Below, piece by piece: positions 37,812 to 47,114 of a stretch of 64,000 nucleotides of DNA. Under the pieces are notes generated by a model that did not search any database, had not been told where the DNA came from, and saw only the letters and a program-made list of their open reading frames with translations. Position 1 is the stretch's first letter, and each line of letters starts with the position of its first letter. Both the position numbers and the translations under genes were made by a program. Location of the stretch: positions 558,001 through 622,000 of the forward strand of contig NZ_JBHRSS010000008.1 in NCBI RefSeq assembly GCF_042643355.1, given 5' to 3'. The stretch is from Salinisphaera aquimarina. Its GTDB lineage: Bacteria > Pseudomonadota > Gammaproteobacteria > Nevskiales > Salinisphaeraceae.

Positions 37812-38948
37812 TCATGCGGTCTGGCGGCGCGCTTCCATGGCCTGGATGAAACGGGCAAACAACGGCGCGACATCGTGCGGACCAGGGCTGGCTTCAGGGT
37901 GGCCCTGGAACGAAAACACCGGCTTGCCCACGATTTCGATTCCCTGAAGACTCTGGTCGAACAGGGACCGATGGGTCACCCGCGCGCTATCCGGCAGGCT
38001 TGCCTCGTCGATGGCGAAACCGTGGTTCTGGCTGGTGATCATCACCTCGCCGGTATCCACGTCGAGCACCGGATGATTGGCGCCGTGGTGGCCGAACTTC
38101 ATCTTCAGGCTCTTGCCTCCCGCGGCCAGGCCCAGGATCTGGTGGCCCAGACAGATGCCGAGCGTGGGAAAGCTGCGCTCGATGAGCTCACGACAGGTGG
38201 CGATCGCATAGTCACAGGGCTCGGGATCGCCCGGGCCGTTGGCCAGCAGCACGCCGTCCACGCCCATGGCGAACACATCGTCGAGCGGGGTGCGCGGCGG
38301 CACCACGGTGACCTTCGCGCCGCAATCGACCAATCGCCGCAGGATGTTGTACTTCACGCCGTAGTCGTAGACCGCGACATGGAACGTGGCCGCAGCCGGG
38401 GAGTGGCTGTCGTTCGGCCCCACCCAGCTGGGCTGATCCCAGGTATAGATCTCGGTGGACCCGGCGTCGGCGGCCAGATCGGCGCCTTTCAGGCCGGGAA
38501 AGGCTCGCGCCTGCTCGAGCGCTGCCTCGGCGTCGATGTTGTCGCCGGCGACGATGCAGCCGTTCTGGGCGCCCTTCTCACGCAGCAGGCGAGTCAGGCG
38601 GCGCGTGTCGATATCGCCGATGCCGACAATATCGTTCGCTTCCAGATAATCGATGAGGCTGCCGCGGGTTCGCCAGTTGCTCGGCGCGCGCGGCACTTCC
38701 CGCACGATCAGACCGGCGGCCTGGACACGATCGGACTCGATGTCCTGTTCGTTGGCCCCGGTATTGCCGATATGCGGATAAGTCAGCGTGACCATCTGCT
38801 GACGATAGGATGGGTCGGTAAGAATTTCCTGATAGCCGGTCATGGCGGTGTTGAAGACCACCTCGCCGACCGTGGTACCGATCGCGCCAATGGCGCGACC
38901 GTGGAACAGGCTACCGTCTTCTAGCGCAAGCAGGGCTGTCGGGCGCAA
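37812..38948 (-). CDS. carA: carbamoyl-phosphate synthase small subunit
   Basis: Glutamine amidotransferase subunit that supplies ammonia to CarB. The protein, 378 aa from the TTG start, has the N-terminal domain (ALLALEDGSLFHGRAIG, VGEVVFNTAMTGYQEILTDPSY), and the class I amidotransferase domain with the nucleophile Cys in GICLGHQILGLA, and HPEASPGPHD. No ATG lies near the family N-terminus. The second of two consecutive TTG codons is preferred, because GGAG lies 6 nt upstream. It lies between dapB and carB. Confidence 0.96.
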   Translation of the reverse strand: MRPTALLALEDGSLFHGRAIGAIGTTVGEVVFNTAMTGYQEILTDPSYRQQMVTLTYPHIGNTGANEQDIESDRVQAAGLIVREVPRAPSNWRTRGSLIDYLEANDIVGIGDIDTRRLTRLLREKGAQNGCIVAGDNIDAEAALEQARAFPGLKGADLAADAGSTEIYTWDQPSWVGPNDSHSPAAATFHVAVYDYGVKYNILRRLVDCGAKVTVVPPRTPLDDVFAMGVDGVLLANGPGDPEPCDYAIATCRELIERSFPTLGICLGHQILGLAAGGKSLKMKFGHHGANHPVLDVDTGEVMITSQNHGFAIDEASLPDSARVTHRSLFDQSLQGIEIVGKPVFSFQGHPEASPGPHDVAPLFARFIQAMEARRQTA

Positions 38949-38960
38949 CAATGACTCCGG
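38946..38960 (-). promoter_or_regulatory. ribosome-binding site supporting a TTG start of carA
   Basis: CCGGAG followed by a 6-nt spacer and TTG, where the family N-terminus begins. The first of the tandem TTG codons is too close to the GGAG. Confidence 0.6.
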
Positions 38961-39056
38961 ATGCTGTGATCGAGCGGAATTCGACAATCGGGCGCGGCAC
39001 AATGGCCGCACGCGGCGCGAAATTATAGCCGCTCGACGCTGTCCCTGCCAGCCTTG

Positions 39057-39866
39057 TCAGTCTTTACCCAGGCCGAGCACGTCGTTCATGTCGTAACGCC
39101 CGGCCGGTTTGTCCGCGGCCCAGGCCGCGGCGCGCATGGCGCCACTGGCGAAAGTCTGGCGTGATGACGCCTTGTGTGTGATCTCCAGCCGCTCGCCGTC
39201 GCCGGCGAACAGCACCGTGTGCTCGCCGACGATGTCGCCGCCACGAATAGTCTGAAAACCGATCGTGCCGCGCTCGCGCTCGCCGGTATGGCCGTGCCGC
39301 GCATAGACCGCGCAGTCGTCGAGATTGCGGCCGGTGGCATCGGCCAGTACTTCGCCGATGCGCAGCGCGGTGCCCGACGGCGCATCGACCTTGTGCCGAT
39401 GATGCGCCTCGACGACTTCAATATCGACGCTGTCGCCCAGAGCTTTCGCTGCGGTTTCAAGCAGTTTCAGCGTCAAGTTGACGCCAGCGCTGAAGTTCGG
39501 CGCCATCACCACGACGATCTGCCCGGCAGCCTTGTCGATCGATTTCATCTGCTGCGCATCGAAACCGGTGGTGCCGATCACGATCGCCGCACCGCCGGCC
39601 ACGCAATCGTCGATCGCCGACAGACAAGGCTCGGGGCGGGTGAAATCCACCAGCACATCGAACGCCGACGCGTCGCGATCGTCCGCCGAGGCAATAGCCA
39701 CGCCCGCGTCCTCGCCCGTGGCAAGCCGTCCGGCATCCTGGCCTACCGCGTCGCTGCCGGGCGCTTCGAAGGCAGCGGCCAACTCGAGCGACTCGTTGCG
39801 CTGACAGGCGATGACCAGTTCGCGGCCCATGCGACCGGCGGCGCCGTTGATTGCGATTCGGGTCAT
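39057..39866 (-). CDS. dapB: 4-hydroxy-tetrahydrodipicolinate reductase
   Basis: NAD(P)H-dependent reductase of lysine and meso-diaminopimelate synthesis. The 269-aa protein has the dinucleotide loop INGAAGRMGRELV, the substrate region VIGTTGFD, and HHRHKVDAPSGTA, containing the catalytic His and Lys. The ATG at 39866 gives the usual MTRIAINGAAG start; six upstream residues are not conserved. It lies between dnaJ and carA, as in other gammaproteobacteria. Confidence 0.96.
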   Translation of the reverse strand: MTRIAINGAAGRMGRELVIACQRNESLELAAAFEAPGSDAVGQDAGRLATGEDAGVAIASADDRDASAFDVLVDFTRPEPCLSAIDDCVAGGAAIVIGTTGFDAQQMKSIDKAAGQIVVVMAPNFSAGVNLTLKLLETAAKALGDSVDIEVVEAHHRHKVDAPSGTALRIGEVLADATGRNLDDCAVYARHGHTGERERGTIGFQTIRGGDIVGEHTVLFAGDGERLEITHKASSRQTFASGAMRAAAWAADKPAGRYDMNDVLGLGKD

Positions 39867-39917
39867 GGCGTCGTTTCTCCGCAAAAACTCGTGAACATCG
39901 ACCAGTGCCTGGCGCGG

Positions 39918-41051
39918 CTAGCCCAGACGTTCGCCGAAGAAACGCTTGGCCTTGTCGAGCCAGCCGGTCGTCGCCGGGCTGTGGCTATGGCCGCTTTCGA
40001 CCATGCTCTTGCGCAGATCCTCGAGCAGTTGCTTCTGTTTCGAATTCAGATTGACCGGCGTCTCGACACTGACCTTGCACAGCAGGTCACCGGGCGAGGA
40101 GGTACGCACCGACTGCACGCCCTTGCCACGCACGCGGAATGTCTTGCCGGACTGGGTTTCGGGCGGGATGCGCAGGCTCACCTTCCCCTTCAGGGTCGGC
40201 ACGTCGATGTCGCCGCCCAGCGCTGCGGTGATCATGTCGACCGGCACATTGGCGCGCAGATGATTGCCGTCGCGCACGAAGAACTCGTGCGGTTTGACGT
40301 TCATCTGTACATACAGATCCCCGGACGGACCGCCCATTTCGCCGGCCTCGCCCTCGCCGGACAGGCGGATGCGATCACCGTTGTCCACGCCGGGCGGCAC
40401 TTTCACCGACAGGGTCTTGGAGGCCTGAACACGGCCTTCACCGTGGCATTTGCGACAGGGATTGCGCACTTTCTTGCCGGAGCCATGGCAGTCCGGGCAG
40501 GTCTGCTGAATCGACAGGAAACCCTGCTGGATACGGACCTGGCCCACGCCCTGACAGGTGCTGCAGGTATCCACCGGCGAGCCCTTCTCGGCGCCACTGC
40601 CGTCGCAGGTCTCGCATTCTTCCAGCGTGGGGATACGAATCTCGACGGTATCGCCGTCGATGGCGGTCTCGAGATCCAGATCCAGGTCATAGCGCAGGTC
40701 GGCCCCGCGCGAGGCGCGCTGACGCCCGCCGCCCATGCCGCCGCCACCGAAGATATCGGAGAAGATATCGCCGAAGATGTCGCCGAAACCACCGGCGCCA
40801 CCGGGACCGCCACCACCGGCCGCGCCGCCCAGCCCGGCATGGCCGAACTGGTCGTAGGCCTGGCGCTTGCGGTCGTCCGAGAGCACTTCGTAGGCTTCGG
40901 AGGCTTCCTTGAAGCGTGCTTCGGCTTCGGCGTCGTCCGGATTGCGATCCGGGTGATTCTTCATAGCCAGCCGTCGATAGGCCTTCTTGATCTCGTCCTT
41001 GCCGGCGCCCTTGGAAACACCGAGGACATCGTAGTAATCGCGTTTCGCCAT
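39918..41051 (-). CDS. dnaJ: chaperone DnaJ
   Basis: Co-chaperone that stimulates DnaK ATPase and delivers substrates. The 377-aa protein has the J-domain (MAKRDYYDVLGVSKGAGKDEIKKAYR, with HPD at about 33-35), a Gly/Phe-rich stretch (about 75-115), four CxxCxGxG-type zinc repeats (CETCDGSG, CSTCQGVG, CPDCHGSG, CRKCHGEG), and the C-terminal substrate-binding domain. It follows dnaK in the heat-shock operon, with a terminator-like hairpin between. Confidence 0.98.
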   Translation of the reverse strand: MAKRDYYDVLGVSKGAGKDEIKKAYRRLAMKNHPDRNPDDAEAEARFKEASEAYEVLSDDRKRQAYDQFGHAGLGGAAGGGGPGGAGGFGDIFGDIFSDIFGGGGMGGGRQRASRGADLRYDLDLDLETAIDGDTVEIRIPTLEECETCDGSGAEKGSPVDTCSTCQGVGQVRIQQGFLSIQQTCPDCHGSGKKVRNPCRKCHGEGRVQASKTLSVKVPPGVDNGDRIRLSGEGEAGEMGGPSGDLYVQMNVKPHEFFVRDGNHLRANVPVDMITAALGGDIDVPTLKGKVSLRIPPETQSGKTFRVRGKGVQSVRTSSPGDLLCKVSVETPVNLNSKQKQLLEDLRKSMVESGHSHSPATTGWLDKAKRFFGERLG

Positions 41052-41144
41052 GATGTTCTAGCTTGAAAATCGCTGATTGAGCCGCGCGCCTGCGCTGTTG
41101 CGCCATGACACGTCGGTTGAATCAGCCATCTTCGTTGTCTGGAT

Positions 41145-41180
41145 CAAAAATGCCGGGACAGCGATTCACGCTGCCCCGGC
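41145..41180 (-). terminator. terminator-like hairpin between dnaK and dnaJ
   Basis: GCCGGGGCAGCG pairs with CGCTGTCCCGGC with one mismatch (12-base arms) around a 5-nt loop and is followed by ATTTTTG on the minus strand. It would attenuate dnaJ relative to dnaK, as in other dnaKJ operons. Confidence 0.75.
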
Positions 41181-41203
41181 TCTTCACTCGACAGGCGTCG
41201 GGT

Positions 41204-43150
41204 TTACGAGTTGGTGCCGGATTTCTTGTCGTCGTCCTGCACTTCCTCGAAGTCGGCGTCGACGACGTCGTCTTCCTGACCACCCTGGGCCTGACCTTCG
41301 GCGCCAGCGGCGGGCTCGCCCTCGCCTTCGGCACCCTGGCCGTAGACTTTTTCCATGACCGGCGTCGACGCTTCGGACAGCTTCTGCGTCTTCTCGTCGA
41401 TGGCGGCCTTGTCGTCACCTTCGAGGGCTTCACGCAGCTCGGCGATGGCCTCGTCGATCGGCTTCTTCTCGTCCTCGGTGACCTTGTCGCCCAGGTCACG
41501 CATGGATTTCTCGATGCCGTGGATAAGGCCGTCGGCCTGGTTGCGCGCCGTGATCAGTTCGTTGAACTTGGCGTCTTCCTCGGCGTGCGTCTCGGCGTCC
41601 TGCACCATCTTGTCGATCTCTTCGTCCGACAGACCGGAGGAGGCCTTGATCACGATCGACTGTTCCTTGCCGGTGGCCTTGTCCTTGGCCGACACGTTCA
41701 GGATGCCGTTGGCGTCGATATCGAAGGTGACCTCGATCTGCGGCGTGCCGCGCGGTGCCGGCGGGATGTCCGACAGATCGAAACGACCCAGCGACTTGTT
41801 GGCGGACGCCTGTTCGCGCTCGCCCTGCAGGACATGCACGGTCACGGCCGGCTGGTTGTCCTCGGCGGTCGAGAAGGTTTCCGACTTGCGGGTCGGAATG
41901 GTCGTGTTCTTGTCGATGAGCTTGGTCATCTTGCCGCCCAGCGTCTCGATACCGAGGCTCAGCGGGGTGACGTCCAACAGCAGCACGTCCTTGGTGTCGC
42001 CCGACAGGACGGAGCCCTGAATGGCGGCGCCCACGGCCACGGCTTCGTCCGGGTTGACGTCCTTGCGGGCTTCCTTGCCGAAGAAACTCTTGACTGCTTC
42101 CTGCACGGCCGGCATGCGCGTCTGGCCACCGACCAGGATCACGTCATCGATGTCCGAGGCCTTCATGCCGGCGTCTTTCAGCGCGGTGCGGCAGGGATCG
42201 ATGGTACGTGCAACCAGATCCTCGACCAGGCTTTCCAGCTTGGCGCGGGTCATCTTCATGTTGAGATGCTTCGGACCCGAGGCGTCGGCGGTGACATACG
42301 GCAGATTGATTTCGGTCTGCTGGGTCGAGGACAGCTCGATCTTGGCTTTCTCGGCGGCCTCTTTCAGGCGCTGCAGAGCCAGCTTGTCCTTGAGCAGATC
42401 GACGCCCTGTTCCTTTTTGAACTCTTCGGCAATGTGCTCGATGATCTTGTTGTCGAAATCCTCACCGCCCAGGAACGTGTCGCCGTTGGTGGCGTGCACT
42501 TCGAACTGATGCTCGCCGTCGATGTCGGCCACTTCGATGATCGAGATATCGAAGGTGCCACCACCCAGGTCATAAACCGCGATCTTCTTGTCGCCGCCCT
42601 TCTTGTCCATGCCATAGGCCAGCGCGGCCGCGGTCGGCTCGTTGATGATGCGCTTGACGTCCAGGCCCGCAATGCGGCCGGCGTCCTTGGTGGCCTGACG
42701 CTGGGCGTCGTTGAAGTAGGCCGGCACGGTGATGACCGCTTCGGTGACCTTTTCGCCCAGGTAATCCTCGGCGGTGCTCTTCATCTTCTGCAGCACCTTG
42801 GCCGAGATTTCCGGCGGCGCCATCTTCTTGCCGCGCGCCTCGACCCAGGCATCGCCGTTGTCGGCCTTGACGATCTTGTACGGGACCGTCTCGATGTCCT
42901 TCTGCGTGGTCTTGTCGTCGAAGGTGCGGCCGATCAGGCGCTTGATCGCGTACAGCGTGTCATTCGGGTTGGTGACGGCCTGGCGCTTGGCGGGACGGCC
43001 GACCAGCGTCTGGTCATCGTCGGTGAACGCAACAACACTCGGCGTGGTGCGCTCGCCTTCCGCGTTCTCGATCACTTTCGGCTGATCGCCTTCCAGGATC
43101 GCCACACACGAATTCGTGGTGCCGAGGTCGATACCAATAATCTTGCCCAT
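41204..43150 (-). CDS. dnaK: chaperone DnaK (Hsp70)
   Basis: ATP-dependent Hsp70 chaperone. The 648-aa protein has the signature MGKIIGIDLGTTNSCVAI, the ATPase domain with IAVYDLGGGTFDISI and VILVGGQTRMPAV, the substrate-binding domain from about 390, and a C-terminal lid with an acidic Gly-rich end. The ATG at 43150 has GAGGG 8 nt upstream, which is better spaced than the ATG two codons earlier. A sigma-32 promoter lies about 75 bp upstream. Confidence 0.98.
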   Translation of the reverse strand: MGKIIGIDLGTTNSCVAILEGDQPKVIENAEGERTTPSVVAFTDDDQTLVGRPAKRQAVTNPNDTLYAIKRLIGRTFDDKTTQKDIETVPYKIVKADNGDAWVEARGKKMAPPEISAKVLQKMKSTAEDYLGEKVTEAVITVPAYFNDAQRQATKDAGRIAGLDVKRIINEPTAAALAYGMDKKGGDKKIAVYDLGGGTFDISIIEVADIDGEHQFEVHATNGDTFLGGEDFDNKIIEHIAEEFKKEQGVDLLKDKLALQRLKEAAEKAKIELSSTQQTEINLPYVTADASGPKHLNMKMTRAKLESLVEDLVARTIDPCRTALKDAGMKASDIDDVILVGGQTRMPAVQEAVKSFFGKEARKDVNPDEAVAVGAAIQGSVLSGDTKDVLLLDVTPLSLGIETLGGKMTKLIDKNTTIPTRKSETFSTAEDNQPAVTVHVLQGEREQASANKSLGRFDLSDIPPAPRGTPQIEVTFDIDANGILNVSAKDKATGKEQSIVIKASSGLSDEEIDKMVQDAETHAEEDAKFNELITARNQADGLIHGIEKSMRDLGDKVTEDEKKPIDEAIAELREALEGDDKAAIDEKTQKLSEASTPVMEKVYGQGAEGEGEPAAGAEGQAQGGQEDDVVDADFEEVQDDDKKSGTNS

Positions 43151-43224
43151 TTTCATTTCCCTCTGATGTGCGCTGCATTGGCAGCGCCGATCAACGTTTC
43201 GTTACAAACTTTGCTTGACAATCG

Positions 43225-43253
43225 ATTTGGGGCACGGCGCGATTGTTTTCAAG
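43225..43253 (-). promoter_or_regulatory. sigma-32 heat-shock promoter of dnaK
   Basis: CTTGAAA (-35) and CCCCAAAT (-10) on the minus strand are separated by 14 bp. The consensus is CTTGAAA with 13-14 bp to CCCCATNT. It lies between grpE and dnaK, so dnaK-dnaJ can be induced separately from grpE. Confidence 0.75.
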
Positions 43254-43275
43254 CGCCGCGGCCCGGTTCCGCGCT

Positions 43276-43905
43276 CTATTTACCCTGATCCGCGGGCTTG
43301 GCCACGACCACCATGGCGGCACGCAGCACACGCCCGTTGAGCATGTAGCCCTTCTGCATCACCGCGGCGACCGTGTTGGCCGGCAGTTCGTTGCTGGGTT
43401 GGGTCGATACCGCTTCATGCAGTTCCGGGTTGAAGGCCTCGCCCTCGGGGTCGATCGCCTCCACGCCGGCCTTGTCCATGCTCGACGCCAGCATGCGCGC
43501 GGTCATGTCCATGCCTTCCTTGAGCTTTTCATAGTCGCCGCTGTGCTCTTCGGCGGCCTTGAGGCCCAGTTCCAGGCTGTCGCGTACGCCCAGCAGATCG
43601 GCGGCGAATTTTTCCAGCGCGAACTTGCGCGCGGATTCAACGTCGCGCTGCGCGCGCTTGCGCACATTCTCCATTTCGGCCATTGCACGCACGGCCTGAT
43701 CACGATATTGATCCGCCTCCGCGCGGGCCTGGTCGAGTTCGCCCTGCAACTGCTCGGTCTCGGCCAGACTGTCGGCGCTGGCACCACCGGCATCGACATA
43801 GTCTTCGCTGCCGTCCTGAATGCCTTCGATGTCCGGCTGCTGCGTATTTTCGGCCGCCGGGTCGCGTTCGCCGTGCGGCGTCTGCGATTTTTCGTTTTGA
43901 CTCAT
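43276..43905 (-). CDS. grpE: nucleotide exchange factor GrpE
   Basis: Releases ADP from DnaK. The 209-aa protein has an acidic N-terminus, a long coiled coil (about 50-105), and the C-terminal beta domain with MQKGYMLNGRVLRAAMVVVAK. It lies upstream of dnaK with a promoter between. hrcA is not adjacent, which suggests sigma-32 control and not CIRCE. Confidence 0.96.
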   Translation of the reverse strand: MSQNEKSQTPHGERDPAAENTQQPDIEGIQDGSEDYVDAGGASADSLAETEQLQGELDQARAEADQYRDQAVRAMAEMENVRKRAQRDVESARKFALEKFAADLLGVRDSLELGLKAAEEHSGDYEKLKEGMDMTARMLASSMDKAGVEAIDPEGEAFNPELHEAVSTQPSNELPANTVAAVMQKGYMLNGRVLRAAMVVVAKPADQGK

Positions 43906-43973
43906 AGAAAATCCCCGCTTGGATGACTGGGCAGCGTCAGCCTCTCACTTCACGCTGTCTTGACAGCGAGCAT

Positions 43974-44000
43974 GATTGGGCTGGCTGGCGTCATTTCAAG
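43974..44000 (-). promoter_or_regulatory. candidate sigma-32 promoter of grpE
   Basis: CTTGAAA (-35) followed after 13 bp by CCCAATC on the minus strand; the -10 is a weaker match to CCCCATNT. It lies about 70 bp upstream of grpE, in the gap shared with nadK. Confidence 0.5.
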
Positions 44001-44079
44001 CGGCCGGCTCGTTCACGCGCGTTGAAATTATGGGGCAAGGTGTGAATGCTTACGCGATTCGAACCGGGATGATTCCAGC

Positions 44080-44973
44080 ATGGCGAATGAATTCGCAACG
44101 ATCGGCATTCTCGCCAAAAGGGACGACGAGGGCGTGCGACGCACACTCAACGCGTTGATTGCGGACCTGAGCGCGCGCGACAAGACCATTCTCGTCGACG
44201 ACAGCCACGAGGATATCGACGGTGCCGTCGATCATTGCCCGCGGGCGGATCTGGGCACGCGCTGCGATCTGATCGTGGTGGTGGGCGGCGACGGCACGCT
44301 GCTCGACGCCGGCCGCTCGGTCGCGGCTACCGACACGCCGCTGCTGGGCGTGAATCTCGGCCGGCTCGGCTTCATGGTCGATGTGCTGCCGGCCGACATG
44401 AGTGCCACGCTCGACGACGTGTTCGCCGGGCGTTATATCGCCGAATCCCGGCTCATGCTTGCCGCGCGGATCCAGCGCGCCGACGGGCATCTGGAAAAAG
44501 GCGTGTTCGGTGCGATCAACGAATGCGTGATTCGCAACCAGGCTTTCGCCCGCGTGCTCGATTTCGACACCTACATGAACGGCGACTTCATCAGCCATCA
44601 CCGCGCCGATGGCATGGTGGTGGCCACGCCTACAGGCTCCACCGCCTATGCCCTGTCCGGCGGCGGCCCGGTCCTGCACCCGGGTCTGAATGCGCTGGCG
44701 CTGGTGCCGATCTGCCCGCACACGCTCTCGGACCGGCCGCTGATCGTCGACGCCAATCACCGGATCGAGGTCCATGTCGCCGACAGCCTGGACGGTTCGG
44801 CCCTGTTCACCAGCGACGGCCAGGTGACCCAGGCACTGGCCGCCGGCGATCGCGTGCTCATCGAGCGCGGGGCGCACGATCTGCAACTGATCCACCCACC
44901 CGGCTACGATTACTTCAATATCCTGCGCAACAAGCTTCAGTGGGGCCGCGGCCAGAACACGCCAGCCGTCTGA
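44080..44973 (+). CDS. nadK: NAD kinase
   Basis: Phosphorylates NAD to NADP. The 297-aa protein has the catalytic GGDG motif at about 69-72 (VVVGGDGTLLDAGR), NLGRLGFMVDV, the NE motif INECVIRN, and ATPTGSTAYALSGGGPVLHP. It is the first gene of nadK-recN, divergent from grpE, the same order as in E. coli. Confidence 0.97.
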   Translation: MANEFATIGILAKRDDEGVRRTLNALIADLSARDKTILVDDSHEDIDGAVDHCPRADLGTRCDLIVVVGGDGTLLDAGRSVAATDTPLLGVNLGRLGFMVDVLPADMSATLDDVFAGRYIAESRLMLAARIQRADGHLEKGVFGAINECVIRNQAFARVLDFDTYMNGDFISHHRADGMVVATPTGSTAYALSGGGPVLHPGLNALALVPICPHTLSDRPLIVDANHRIEVHVADSLDGSALFTSDGQVTQALAAGDRVLIERGAHDLQLIHPPGYDYFNILRNKLQWGRGQNTPAV

Positions 44974-44994
44974 AGCGCGACCGAGCCCAACCGC

Positions 44995-46668
44995 ATGCTT
45001 GCAGAAATCACGATTCGCAATTTCGCGATCATCGATCAACTGGATGTCGAATTCGGCGCCGGCATGACCGTGCTGTCGGGCGAGACCGGCGCCGGCAAGT
45101 CGATTCTCGTGGATGCGCTCAATCTGATTCTGGGCGATCGCGCCGACGCGGATGCGATTCGCGAAGGCGCCGATCGGGCCGATATCACCGCGCGCTTCAC
45201 GCTCGACGATGCGCCGGCCGCGGTGGCGTGGCTCGCAGAACACGAACTCGACGATGACGAGGAATGCGTGATCCGCCGCATCGTCGCCCGCGAAGGCCGC
45301 AGCAAGGCCTGGGTCAACGGCACGCCGATGCCGGTGCGCGAATTGCGCACGCTCGGCGAGACCCTGGTGGATATCCACGGCCAGCACGCGCATCAGTCGT
45401 TGCTGCGGCGCAACGCCCAGCGCGAACTGCTGGACGAATACGGCGAACACGCCGACGAACTGGCCACGGTGGCCGACGCCGCCGCCGCCCTGCGCGCCAC
45501 CCGCGCCGACATCGAGCGTATCGAACAGGTCGATGCCTCCGGCGACATGCGCATCGACCTGCTGCGTTATCAGGTCAACGAGCTGGACGCGCTCGACCTG
45601 GGCGACGACGAGCTCGACTCGCTCGACGCCGAACACAAGCGCCTGGCCAGCGCCGAGCGGCTGATCGAGGACGGACAGCGCGCCCTCGCCCTGCTGTTCG
45701 ACGCCGACGAAGGCGCCGCGATGGACCAACTCGGCGTCGCCGAACGTCTGCTCTCGGAGCTGGCCGCAATCGACGCCGGCTTCGAGCCGATCGCCGAACT
45801 CATTACCAGCGCGCGTATCCAGACCCAGGAAGGCGTCGACAGTCTGCGCCATCACGTCGACACGCTGGACATCGATCCGCAGCGTTTTCGCGAGGTCGAA
45901 CAGCGCCTGGCCAGTATTCAGGATCTCGCCCGCAAGCATCACTGCCCGCCGGCCGAACTGCCGGCACTGGCTCGCCGCCTCACGGACGAGCTCGGCGAGC
46001 TGGAAAACGCCGGCCAGCGCCTGGATACGCTCAGACAAGACGAAGCACGCCAACTCAAAGCCTACGAAGACGCCGCCGCAGTGCTGAGCGACCGACGCAC
46101 ACATGCGGCCACCCAGCTCGGCGCGGCGATCACCGAGATCATTCGTACCCTGGGCATGCCCGAGGGTGATTTCAGCGTACGCGTCACGCCCGCGGCGTCG
46201 GCGCGTATCGCGCCCGCCGGCAACGACGATATCGAGTTTCTGATCGCGGCCAATCCCGGCCAGAGTGCGCGCCCGCTCGATCGCGTGGCCTCCGGCGGCG
46301 AGCTGTCGCGTATCAGCCTCGCCATCGAAGTCGTGGCGGCGGCGCGCACGCGCGTGCCCACGCTCGTCTTCGACGAAGTCGATACCGGCATCGGCGGCGG
46401 CGTTGCCGAAATCGTCGGCCGCCAGCTACGCACGCTGGGCGCGGCGGGGCAGTCGCTGTGCGTGACCCATCTGCCGCAGGTGGCCGCCCTCGCCGCGCAC
46501 CATCTGCAGGTCTCCAAGCAGGTGAGCAACGGCCAGACCAGCACGTCGATCAAGACATTGGCGTCCGAGGATCGCATCGAGGAGATGGCGCGCATGCTCG
46601 GTGGTGTCGAACTCACCGAACAGACCCGCGCGCACGCCGCCGACATGATTGCGCGCGGCCAGGCCTGA
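44995..46668 (+). CDS. recN: DNA repair protein RecN
   Basis: SMC-like ATPase acting in double-strand break repair. The 557-aa protein starts MLAEITIRNFAIIDQLDVEF, with Walker A GETGAGKS at 29-36, a central coiled-coil region (about 150-360), and the C-terminal ABC signature ASGGELSRISLAIE and Walker B LVFDEVDTGIGGG. It follows nadK by 21 bp. No LexA box was identified by eye upstream. Confidence 0.97.
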   Translation: MLAEITIRNFAIIDQLDVEFGAGMTVLSGETGAGKSILVDALNLILGDRADADAIREGADRADITARFTLDDAPAAVAWLAEHELDDDEECVIRRIVAREGRSKAWVNGTPMPVRELRTLGETLVDIHGQHAHQSLLRRNAQRELLDEYGEHADELATVADAAAALRATRADIERIEQVDASGDMRIDLLRYQVNELDALDLGDDELDSLDAEHKRLASAERLIEDGQRALALLFDADEGAAMDQLGVAERLLSELAAIDAGFEPIAELITSARIQTQEGVDSLRHHVDTLDIDPQRFREVEQRLASIQDLARKHHCPPAELPALARRLTDELGELENAGQRLDTLRQDEARQLKAYEDAAAVLSDRRTHAATQLGAAITEIIRTLGMPEGDFSVRVTPAASARIAPAGNDDIEFLIAANPGQSARPLDRVASGGELSRISLAIEVVAAARTRVPTLVFDEVDTGIGGGVAEIVGRQLRTLGAAGQSLCVTHLPQVAALAAHHLQVSKQVSNGQTSTSIKTLASEDRIEEMARMLGGVELTEQTRAHAADMIARGQA

Positions 46669-47114
46669 TAATCAGATAAGTTGCGACCCGTGTGGGATGA
46701 AACCCCGCTGGACGTCCGAAGAAGAATCGTGATTCTCCGCTTCGGCAGACCTCAACTTGACTATGTACCAAGCTCAATTCGTTTGCCTTACTCCGTGCGG
46801 ACTCAGGCGCCGGAACCAAAACGGTTTCACGCAAAGGCGCAAAGACGCGAAGAAGACAACACAGCGCACCGTCGAAAGTCGTGCTTCATTTGTGCGCCTT
46901 GGCGGCTTTGCGTGAGGAATGCTTTCTTCTCAAGCTACCCGCCCGTTGCGGCGTGCGGGTGCCACGCCTCAGGGAATATGCGGGATTAACAAGCGGCTGT
47001 TTGGCAGCAACAAAAGCGCTACCGTATGATGCGGTTCGCGCACCGGGGCTGCAGACACGACCGAACGCGTTCGCGAATCAGACCATACGCAGTTCCAACA
47101 GGGATTTAGGATCT
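46669..47114. other. 446-bp intergenic region between recN and bamE
   Basis: Contains no gene supported by a start signal. It holds an imperfect inverted repeat rich in CGCAAAG (46827-46915). The last 70 bp must include the bamE promoter; no convincing sigma-70 or sigma-E match was found by eye. Confidence 0.6.
46827..46915. repeat. imperfect inverted repeat with CGCAAAG units
   Basis: The left arm (46827-46855) starts TCACGCAAAGGCGC, and the right arm (46884-46915), read in reverse, starts TCACGCAAAGCCGC. The first ten bases are identical, and the rest align with small gaps. The spacer is 28 bp. The unit CGCAAAG recurs within the left arm. It resembles REP-like or miniature elements, possibly a non-autonomous mobile repeat. 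No other copy was noticed in the window. Confidence 0.6.

Noticed and set aside
41105..43288. 727-aa open frame opposite dnaK
   Set aside because: Shadow of dnaK; the composition is Leu/Gly/Val-rich antisense without known motifs.
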